From Clostridiales bacterium (lineage in GTDB: Bacteria > Bacillota > Clostridia > Lachnospirales > WQUN01), in assembly GCA_031271275.1 (NCBI GenBank), contig JAISWA010000034.1:1-13434 (forward strand): a DNA stretch of 13,434 nucleotides, read 5' to 3'. The position numbers and the translations under genes are program-made. The notes under the pieces were generated by a model. It was not told where the DNA came from, searched no databases, and worked only from the letters and a program-made list of their open reading frames with translations. Shown here one piece after another: positions 7,417-13,434 of this stretch. Position 1 is the stretch's first letter; the number at the start of each line of letters is the position of its first letter.

Positions 7417-8611
7417 CCGTAAATTTAATTTTGTGATGGCGCTTTCCGGCGCGGCGGGCGGCGTCGCGGGGCATTTCGCAGGCGGGAAGCTGTCGTCTTA
7501 TATGGGGAACGCCGTCTTGCGGGCGGCGGTGCACCTGTCCGCGCTGATACTGTGCATCGTTTTGTTTTGCGTGGTCGCCGAAACCCTTTTCCCCGTAATC
7601 AACGGGCGGTTGTGGCGGCGCAAGTACGCCGGGGTCACATGGAAATATCTCGTCCCCGCCGCGATAATTCCCGCGCTTTTGCTCGGCGCCGCCTCGCAGT
7701 TTTTGTATCAGTTGGACATCGCGCCGCACCGGTACCGGGACGTTTATTTGCTGATAGACCGCTCGGGCAGCATGGAGTGGAACGACCCGGCAAACGAGCG
7801 TATGCGCGCCGCCCGTCGTTTCATTGACGGGTTTGACGGGAAAGACCGCGTGGAAGTCATTTCCTTTGATAACAGCGCGGATGTGGAAGTCCCGCTTTTC
7901 TACGCCGGCGACGAAGCCGCGCTGTCGCTGCTTAACGAAAAGCTCCGGCTTATCGGGCCGCGGGGGGGCACGGATTTTAACGCCCCGCTAAACATGGCAT
8001 ACGAACATATTCAGGGCAGGGCGGAAAGAAATAACATACCCGTCGTCATTTTACTTTCCGACGGGATAAGCGACGCGGACGAAGACATCATCGAGGGGTA
8101 TTCGCGGGAGGGGATTGTGATACACACCGTGGGTTTGCTGCTTGAGGAGCAGAACGGAATCGACGAGTTGGAATCCATTTCGTTTAACACCGGCGGGCAG
8201 TTCGTGCTCGCGGAGGAAACGGACCAGTTGGACCTCGCCTTCGAGCAGGTGATGCATGAGACCGGCGAGGAATATATTTTAAACCCGAAAGCCGGTTTTG
8301 ACGCGGCGCGGTTCTTACTGTTCACCCTCGCCGGCCTTGTCATAGGGTTGGTGCTCGCGTTTATTTTTGACAACCGGTACATTATGGTTCCCATGGCTGC
8401 CGGCGGAACGCTAAGCGGGATGATTGCCGGCGGGCTGATGTGCCTGCCCGTCGGGCTGCTGATACCTTCGGCGGCGCTTGGGTTTATCTTTACGTGGTTC
8501 ACGCTGTTTTCCAAAACCCCGCCGCCTTCGCTTAACGGGGAATACGCGGCTGAAACGGAAAGTTTTTTAAAGACGGAAAGCCAGGGGCGAAAAACCCACG
8601 GGCGGTTTTAA
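7406..8611 (+). CDS. Multi-pass membrane protein with vWA domain
   Basis: About 401 aa from GTG 7406, which has GGAAAG nine bases upstream. GTG 7400 and TTG 7409 are in-frame alternatives, and the gene overlaps the end of its upstream neighbour by 11 bases. Three hydrophobic segments (about 9-27, 38-58, 81-102) precede a vWA domain (about 110-290) with a full MIDAS site: DRSGS at 118-122, Thr189 in GGTD, and Asp219 in LSDG. Three more membrane segments follow (about 302-372), then a hydrophilic tail. Basic residues between segments two and three (GRLWRRK) suggest that loop is inside, which would put the vWA domain outside and the tail inside. This differs in design from the first vWA protein, which has a cleaved signal and one membrane helix. 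Role unknown; likely the membrane base or second receptor of the same complex. Confidence 0.88.
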   Translation: MLIDRKFNFVMALSGAAGGVAGHFAGGKLSSYMGNAVLRAAVHLSALILCIVLFCVVAETLFPVINGRLWRRKYAGVTWKYLVPAAIIPALLLGAASQFLYQLDIAPHRYRDVYLLIDRSGSMEWNDPANERMRAARRFIDGFDGKDRVEVISFDNSADVEVPLFYAGDEAALSLLNEKLRLIGPRGGTDFNAPLNMAYEHIQGRAERNNIPVVILLSDGISDADEDIIEGYSREGIVIHTVGLLLEEQNGIDELESISFNTGGQFVLAEETDQLDLAFEQVMHETGEEYILNPKAGFDAARFLLFTLAGLVIGLVLAFIFDNRYIMVPMAAGGTLSGMIAGGLMCLPVGLLIPSAALGFIFTWFTLFSKTPPPSLNGEYAAETESFLKTESQGRKTHGRF

Positions 8612-8613
8612 TT

Positions 8614-9240
8614 ATGCGCTACATGGAATGCGATACCCCCGACAACACGATCCGCCGTTTAAAATACGCCGACGAGGGCGAAACCATACGGCTGACTTTC
8701 CAATGGCCCGTGGCTATCGCGCAGGTTTATATTTTCAAAGTAAGCGGCGGCTTTGACATCGGCGAGGCGTCCCCCGGGGACGCAAAGCTGTTCACCCTGC
8801 CGGAGTATAAAAAGTTGGGCGGCTATATGGAGCGTAAAACGCCGGGGGAGTTCACCTATTACATTTTCCCGTTCATACGCGACGCGGGCGAGGACGTGGC
8901 GGTGGTTCAGCTCGACGGCGGCAACCGCATTACTTTTATGGCGGGGCAGTACGAGATTAAAATTTCCATCAAGGAAAAGACGTCGCCTTTCAGCGGCGTC
9001 AAAACCCACGAGATCAGTTTGTTTTCGGAAAACCCCATCGGCGCGGACGCGCTTTGTTACGTGAAAAAGGAAAACGGCTACCCCTCCCGTATAAACGACG
9101 GGGTGACGTACCCCTTCGCGGAACCGCTGCCGCCGGGGGAAACGCTCACGCGGAAGATAACGACGAAGAAGAACGAGTTTATCCGGCTGTTTGTGCGCGA
9201 CACGGAAAAAGCGGCGCAGTACAGTTTAAAATTAAGGTGA
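8614..9240 (+). CDS. Small beta-rich protein of unknown function
   Basis: I do not recognise this 208-aa protein. It starts two bases after the preceding stop with no clear Shine-Dalgarno site, so it probably depends on coupled translation. ATG 8623 is an in-frame alternative start. The sequence alternates short polar and hydrophobic stretches (such as TIRLTFQWPVAIAQVYIFKV and QYEIKISI), which points to an all-beta, possibly two-module sandwich fold. There is no signal peptide or membrane segment, so it is expected to be cytoplasmic. Its place between the membrane vWA gene and the GTPase gene suggests an adaptor, for instance linking the inner tail of the vWA protein to the GTPase, but this rests on position alone. 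Confidence 0.82.
   Translation: MRYMECDTPDNTIRRLKYADEGETIRLTFQWPVAIAQVYIFKVSGGFDIGEASPGDAKLFTLPEYKKLGGYMERKTPGEFTYYIFPFIRDAGEDVAVVQLDGGNRITFMAGQYEIKISIKEKTSPFSGVKTHEISLFSENPIGADALCYVKKENGYPSRINDGVTYPFAEPLPPGETLTRKITTKKNEFIRLFVRDTEKAAQYSLKLR
9234..9240 (+). promoter_or_regulatory. Ribosome binding site AAGGTGA holding the stop codon of the upstream gene
   Basis: AAGGTGA, with the next T extending the match to the 16S rRNA tail, lies four bases before ATG 9245. The TGA within it (9238-9240) is the stop of the 208-aa gene, so termination there places the ribosome directly over the start of the GTPase gene. Confidence 0.75.
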
Positions 9241-9244
9241 TGTT

Positions 9245-10495
9245 ATGGGATTGTTCAGCAGGAAAAAACGCGCGGTAGAGCAGTCTAAAAAGGAAAAAAA
9301 CTTCGATATCGTATGCCTGTACTGTTTTAAAAATTTCCCACAGGACAAAGTCATGTTCCGGGCGCTTGAGCCTCTGGACGAGGACGGTTACCGCGCGCAA
9401 AACGACAAACTGCTTGACGCTTACCGGGAAAAGTTCCACATGGATTCCCTGGGGGAACTTCCCGTGGTACTCGACCCCGCCGAGTTTAACGAGGTGAGCA
9501 AGAGCTACCACCGGGGTATACTCTCGTCGCTCAAGGACGCCTATGACAACGTGACCACAAAACGCGTCTGCCCCTTCTGCCACAACGATTTGCCGCGCAG
9601 CGCCGGGTTCGCGCCGAGCACGATTATTTCCTTCGTAGGCGCGTCGCAGGTGGGAAAGTCGGTGTTCCTCACCTCGCTAATCCACACGCTAAAGACCGTA
9701 ACGCCCCGTAATTTCCAAATCTTCTGCACCCCCATCAACAACGAGATGAGCCGCAAATTCAAATACGCCTACGAGGACCCGCTTATAGAAAACGGTCAGC
9801 TGCTTGACCCGACGCAAAAGGAAAAACAGCAGGAGCCGTTTATTTTTACCTTTTCCTTCGCGGACGGGAGCAAGCCGGAGATTAATATCGCGTTCTTCGA
9901 CGTGGCGGGCGAGGGGATAATCGACAACGAATACATGGATATCTACGCGGCGCACATACGCAACTCGTCGGGCGTGCTGTTTCTGGTTGACCCCCTGCAG
10001 TTTAAGTCCGTCGGGCGGAAGATTATGCTCAAGAACGGCCTGGACTACGACAACACTTTTTCCGAGGAACCGGTGGACGTGCTTTCCAGTTTAGTGGAGG
10101 ATTATATATATAAGCAGTCCAACGGGGTTTCCAACATACCCACGGCGGTGGTGCTTACCAAAACCGATTTGCTTGAGGCGCTGCGGCACGACGGCGAATA
10201 TATCCGCCCCAACGGGAACATGTTCTCCCATTTTATTCACAAGGGCTTTTTTGACTTAAGCGAGTTTGAGAATATCAACGGCGAGGTGGACGAGTTTATC
10301 GAGCAGATAGACCCCAACTTCCGCAACGCGATGAAGCGCAGGTTTTCGCAGCTCGGGTTCTTCGCGGTTTCGGCATTGGGCGCCCACCCCGACGTAATAC
10401 GCCAGCGGGTTTCGTCTTTCGCGCCGCTCAGGGTGGACGAACCCTTCCTGTGGCTTTTGTATAAGCTCGGGTACATCGAAGGGCGCAAGCCATGA
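9245..10495 (+). CDS. Zinc-ribbon and TRAFAC-type GTPase, GAP1-system partner
   Basis: This 416-aa protein carries a full set of GTPase motifs: P-loop GASQVGKS at 132-139, DVAG at 219-222 ending a hydrophobic strand (Walker B, switch II), TKTD at 305-308 for guanine recognition, and SAL at 376-378 for the last base-contact loop. The glutamine common after DxxG in Ras-type enzymes is replaced by Glu223. In front are two Cys pairs, C24-x2-C27 and C109-x2-C112, about 80 residues apart, which probably form one split zinc ribbon. The N-terminus MGLFSRKKR is basic and could touch the membrane (inference). The protein resembles the double-zinc-ribbon TRAFAC or DO-GTPase families described with GAP1 proteins, though the exact family is uncertain. 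Its stop overlaps the GAP1 start by four bases, strong support for a functional pair. Confidence 0.9.
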   Translation: MGLFSRKKRAVEQSKKEKNFDIVCLYCFKNFPQDKVMFRALEPLDEDGYRAQNDKLLDAYREKFHMDSLGELPVVLDPAEFNEVSKSYHRGILSSLKDAYDNVTTKRVCPFCHNDLPRSAGFAPSTIISFVGASQVGKSVFLTSLIHTLKTVTPRNFQIFCTPINNEMSRKFKYAYEDPLIENGQLLDPTQKEKQQEPFIFTFSFADGSKPEINIAFFDVAGEGIIDNEYMDIYAAHIRNSSGVLFLVDPLQFKSVGRKIMLKNGLDYDNTFSEEPVDVLSSLVEDYIYKQSNGVSNIPTAVVLTKTDLLEALRHDGEYIRPNGNMFSHFIHKGFFDLSEFENINGEVDEFIEQIDPNFRNAMKRRFSQLGFFAVSALGAHPDVIRQRVSSFAPLRVDEPFLWLLYKLGYIEGRKP

Positions 10496-12747
10496 TACAG
10501 CAGCAGATTTATACCCGCGAGCGGCGGGGGCTGTTCCGTAACTCGGAGGGCTACGACAGCGTGGCAAAATCTCCGGGGCTTGCCGACGCTTTTATCAAGG
10601 AAAACGTACATCCCTTTTGCGTGTACAACGCGCCCCGGTTTCAACCTCCCCCCGCCGTTTCGGAATGGGCGCGGGGTAATGACGCGCCGGTTCAGGAACC
10701 CGCGCCGGAATATCCCCGGGCGATTACCGTCGTCCGCTACCCCGACGGGCAGGCGCTGTTGGGGCAGGCCGTGTATGTGGCGGCGGATTTTACGGGGCAG
10801 CGCCCCACTTTTTTTTCCCATAATTATATTTTGCCAAAGGAAGCGGCAGATACCTTAAATTTCCCCGCGGCGCTGAACAAAACGGAATTTTGGGTTGAGT
10901 ACGATATCGAAAAAGGCAAAACCCTTCCCGAACTTTCGCGCCTGCCTGAAACGGACCGTCCGGATGCGTTTGCGGAAAGCGATTCGGCGGGGGAAGCACT
11001 GGAACGGCTCGGCATCGAATACAAAACTTTTTATAAACTCGTGTTGTGCCTGCTGCTTTCGGCGGCGGGGCCGAAAAAGGTTTACGTGGTAACGCCCGTT
11101 CCGCCGAATGAAGTCACACACTACGCCCGTTCGCTGCTCGGCGTGCTGTATGAATACCTGCCGGGCGCCTTAATGTCCGTACTGGGTTATTGCACCTACA
11201 GCCACGAGCCGGAAAATAAAAAAGGGCTGCACCTCACTTTTTTGGAAAAAAACGCGCTGCGGGTGAGCGACCCGCGCGTGGCGCGGGATTATGTGCTAGA
11301 TTTCGGGCAGAACCTGTTCAAGGCGGAGCATCAGCCGGAAGGCAGCCCGTTTCTGGAATATGTGTGGGAGCGGCTGACAAAGGGCGGAGACATAACCTCT
11401 TTTTACAGTTTCGCGGCAATGTTCGGCGGCGAGAACGCGGACGCGCGAAAGAAAGTTTCCATACAGTATTGGGACGATATGTTGGCGTTGTTCCGGGTAT
11501 TTCAGGACAGAACGCGGACGGCTTTACCCGACGCCGTGAGCCGGAAGCGAATATTTAGCGTCATCCGGCAGCTCCTGCCGGACGTTTTGCCGGAAGCGGA
11601 AGCGCGTTACGATTTCTACGGCTTTACCGCGTCGTTGATAAAGGAAGAAGCGCTCGCCGTCGCCGACGCGGGTTCCGGCTACGTTTCCTCCCGGGGGGTT
11701 ATGGAGGAGATTGCCGGTTTCAATCTGCAGGATGAAAAAACAGGCGTGTTAATCGTAAAGACCCTGTATTGTTATGCCTGTAAAAGCCCGGCGGAACAGT
11801 TCTTCGCGGCGGATTTGCTGCGAAATACGGACGCCAAGCTGTTCGGGCTGTATATTGATTTGCTGTTGGAGAAAAACGCCGCCCGTTTGCTCGACGGATA
11901 CTTTGCCGAACGCCTGAGCCGCCTTCCCCTACAGTCGCTGTTCGAGGAAATGCGTTTTTGGACGGCGTTCCCGGAAATCGGTTGCGGCGCGGCTTTTACG
12001 GAACAGGTGTGCGGGCGCGTGCGCTCGGCGCTTGCGGCTTCGCAGGACGCGGTTTCCACCGCGAACCAGCTCTATCATTCGCTTAAAACATTTCATACGG
12101 AACAGGAGCCGAACGCCGCGCAATACCATAAAGCGTTCCATCAATTTGTAAAGGCCGTGCTGTACGCGGCGGACGAGGGGCTGCTTTCGCGGTTGGATAT
12201 CAGCGCCCTTACGCCGGAAACCCTCGCCGCGCTGCCCAACTCCTTTATCAAGCGCGGCATGGACAAAGCAGAAGCGTCCTTTGTAGCCATTGATATTTTG
12301 AAAAAAATTTCCGCTGCCCTCGCGGACGCGGAAACCGGCGCAATCAACGTCCGGTATTTCGTCGGCTCGTACAAGCTCGACGCGGATTCCTATTACTTTA
12401 TTATTCATAAGCTGCGGGAATTCTTCCGGGCGCGTATCACGGCGGCGCATTTCGACAATATCACATACCTGTTCCGGGGGCTTGAGAAGCCGGGGCTCGA
12501 CGCGGGCAGCCTGCTTACGTTTATACACGACTACGCCGGCGACGGGAAAGGCGCTTTTATCGTTTGGGCGACGGAGAACCGCGTGTTTAACCCGCAAAAC
12601 CAGGAACACGCGGAAGCGGTACGGGTTTTTATCAAGCAAAACATTAAGGACGCCGCGTTTAAGGAAGTAATCTACAACAACGCCGCGCTTAAAGCGTTGG
12701 CGCGGGAAGTGCGCTTCGGGCGGTTGGCGGGGATGCTGCAAGGATGA
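10492..12747 (+). CDS. GTPase-associated protein 1 (GAP1), N2-type N-terminus
   Basis: A 751-aa protein that starts inside the stop of the GTPase gene (ATGA, four-base overlap). Its N-terminus, with QQIYTRERRGLFRNSEGYD followed by an SPGL segment and a later HNYILP stretch, matches what I remember of the GAP1-N2 domain (about residues 1-140). The remainder (about 150-751) is mostly helical and fits the middle and C-terminal GAP1 domains in length, but I cannot set their borders. There is no signal peptide or membrane helix. GAP1 stands for GTPase-associated protein, not GTPase-activating protein; these proteins occur beside TRAFAC-type GTPases in predicted NTP-dependent conflict or signalling systems, and biochemical roles are not established. 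Coupled translation suggests a fixed ratio to the GTPase. Confidence 0.85.
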   Translation: MIQQQIYTRERRGLFRNSEGYDSVAKSPGLADAFIKENVHPFCVYNAPRFQPPPAVSEWARGNDAPVQEPAPEYPRAITVVRYPDGQALLGQAVYVAADFTGQRPTFFSHNYILPKEAADTLNFPAALNKTEFWVEYDIEKGKTLPELSRLPETDRPDAFAESDSAGEALERLGIEYKTFYKLVLCLLLSAAGPKKVYVVTPVPPNEVTHYARSLLGVLYEYLPGALMSVLGYCTYSHEPENKKGLHLTFLEKNALRVSDPRVARDYVLDFGQNLFKAEHQPEGSPFLEYVWERLTKGGDITSFYSFAAMFGGENADARKKVSIQYWDDMLALFRVFQDRTRTALPDAVSRKRIFSVIRQLLPDVLPEAEARYDFYGFTASLIKEEALAVADAGSGYVSSRGVMEEIAGFNLQDEKTGVLIVKTLYCYACKSPAEQFFAADLLRNTDAKLFGLYIDLLLEKNAARLLDGYFAERLSRLPLQSLFEEMRFWTAFPEIGCGAAFTEQVCGRVRSALAASQDAVSTANQLYHSLKTFHTEQEPNAAQYHKAFHQFVKAVLYAADEGLLSRLDISALTPETLAALPNSFIKRGMDKAEASFVAIDILKKISAALADAETGAINVRYFVGSYKLDADSYYFIIHKLREFFRARITAAHFDNITYLFRGLEKPGLDAGSLLTFIHDYAGDGKGAFIVWATENRVFNPQNQEHAEAVRVFIKQNIKDAAFKEVIYNNAALKALAREVRFGRLAGMLQG

Positions 12748-12752
12748 GATGG

Positions 12753-13434
12753 ATGCATGATTTTTTAACCTGGGCTTCGGAATCGTACCGCAGCGCCTTT
12801 TCGGAATGGCTAGGGATTCATTTTATTGTGCGGACATTGGTACTTTTGCTGTTAGTTTGGATTGCCCTGTATATCGCGGCGAAAGTTTTCCATTATATAA
12901 TCGCGCCGCTGCTTATTTTGCTTTTTTATCACGGGCTGTTCCGCGCGTATAATTTTTTGTTCGTGGAAACGCCCATGGAATGGCTGTATATCAAATATTA
13001 TTCCGAGGACAAGACGCTGTTCAGCGGCACGTATTTAAAACTTTGCGACAAAGTAAAACAAAACCGGATGAAGCTTGCGCACACCCGCTACATGGGGATT
13101 ATTTATCAGGGTCACACGCGCCGCGCCGCGAAAAGGCTTTTAATCATCTCTCTGATTGTGGGGAGTTTATGGGTAACGGCCTTCGGGATTTTTAACGAAT
13201 TCGCCCTGGACGCGGGGACGAACAATTGTGCCCCGGCGGCGACTTCCGAATCCACCCCTTCTACGGAAAGCGCGGCGGCGGAAGAAAAATCTTCGGAGAC
13301 GGCTGCCGCCCCTAACACAGCCGGGGCTTTGACGGAACCTTCGTCGTTGCCCGGCGCAGCCGGTTCCGGTGTTTTTGTAAGCGACTTCCCGGACCCGGTG
13401 GATTTGCCCGAGGACGGGGAAATTATTTTCACCC
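12753..13434 (+). CDS. Three-pass membrane protein with extracellular Ser/Thr/Ala-rich tail (cut by window end)
   Basis: An open frame runs without a stop from ATG 12753 to the end of the window, at least 227 aa. AAGGA at 12740-12744 lies eight bases before this ATG; ATG 12744, three codons earlier and overlapping the GAP1 stop as ATGA, is the alternative. Two close hydrophobic segments (about 24-43 and 46-63) are followed by a basic loop (about 64-128) rich in Lys and Arg, then a third segment (about 128-147). By the positive-inside rule the loop is cytoplasmic and the rest is outside. The outside part begins with a low-complexity Ser/Thr/Ala/Glu/Pro spacer (about 153-205) leading towards a further region that is cut off. 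Family unknown. It adds another envelope component to the operon. Confidence 0.82.
   Translation, partial: MHDFLTWASESYRSAFSEWLGIHFIVRTLVLLLLVWIALYIAAKVFHYIIAPLLILLFYHGLFRAYNFLFVETPMEWLYIKYYSEDKTLFSGTYLKLCDKVKQNRMKLAHTRYMGIIYQGHTRRAAKRLLIISLIVGSLWVTAFGIFNEFALDAGTNNCAPAATSESTPSTESAAAEEKSSETAAAPNTAGALTEPSSLPGAAGSGVFVSDFPDPVDLPEDGEIIFT

Noticed and set aside
11929..12741. Minus-strand frame of 270 codons inside the GAP1 gene
   Set aside because: Shadow of the coding strand; its product is Arg- and Val-rich without any family signal.
239..12747. Classic MoxR-vWA chaperone pair or phage-defence island with nuclease effector
   Set aside because: No AAA+ MoxR ATPase, nuclease, protease, reverse transcriptase or toxin motif is seen in any of the genes here, so a defence role is only a possibility by family association.

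Overview
The window is GC-rich and almost fully coding on the + strand. Strong Shine-Dalgarno sites, GTG starts, a sigma-A-like promoter and tightly packed, overlapping genes suggest a Gram-positive bacterium, most likely a high-GC member of the Clostridia (Oscillospirales or Christensenellales type). That placement rests on style only; no taxonomic marker gene is present.

Layout: the last 26 codons of an unidentified upstream gene (to 83) are followed by an intrinsic terminator (87-115). A compact control region comes next: a promoter with a perfect TATAAT at 136-141, and a palindromic AT-rich element (158-181) containing a TACANNTGTA box of the kind bound by CopY/BlaI/MecI repressors. One long operon then runs to the window edge: (1) a secreted, single-pass membrane protein with a vWA domain; (2) a 1125-aa tubulin/FtsZ-like protein; (3) a 642-aa protein I do not recognise; (4) a multi-pass membrane protein with a second vWA domain; (5) a 208-aa beta-rich protein I do not recognise; (6) a zinc-ribbon plus TRAFAC-type GTPase; (7) a 751-aa GTPase-associated protein 1 (GAP1-N2 type); (8) the start of a three-pass membrane protein cut by the window end. 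Consecutive genes overlap by a few bases or are separated by at most 12 nt, so they are almost certainly co-transcribed and largely translationally coupled.

Working model (inference): two metal-binding vWA domains face the outside of the membrane, and a nucleotide-dependent tubulin-like protein and a GTPase/GAP1 pair lie in the cytoplasm. The set looks like one trans-envelope machine or sensor-to-NTPase relay. GAP1 and its GTPase partners were named in computational work on NTP-dependent conflict systems in prokaryotes (Kaur, Burroughs, Iyer and Aravind, 2020, from memory). I know of no characterised function for the combination with a large tubulin-like protein and two membrane vWA proteins. 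No RNA genes, CRISPR arrays, insertion sequences, toxin or nuclease effectors were seen.
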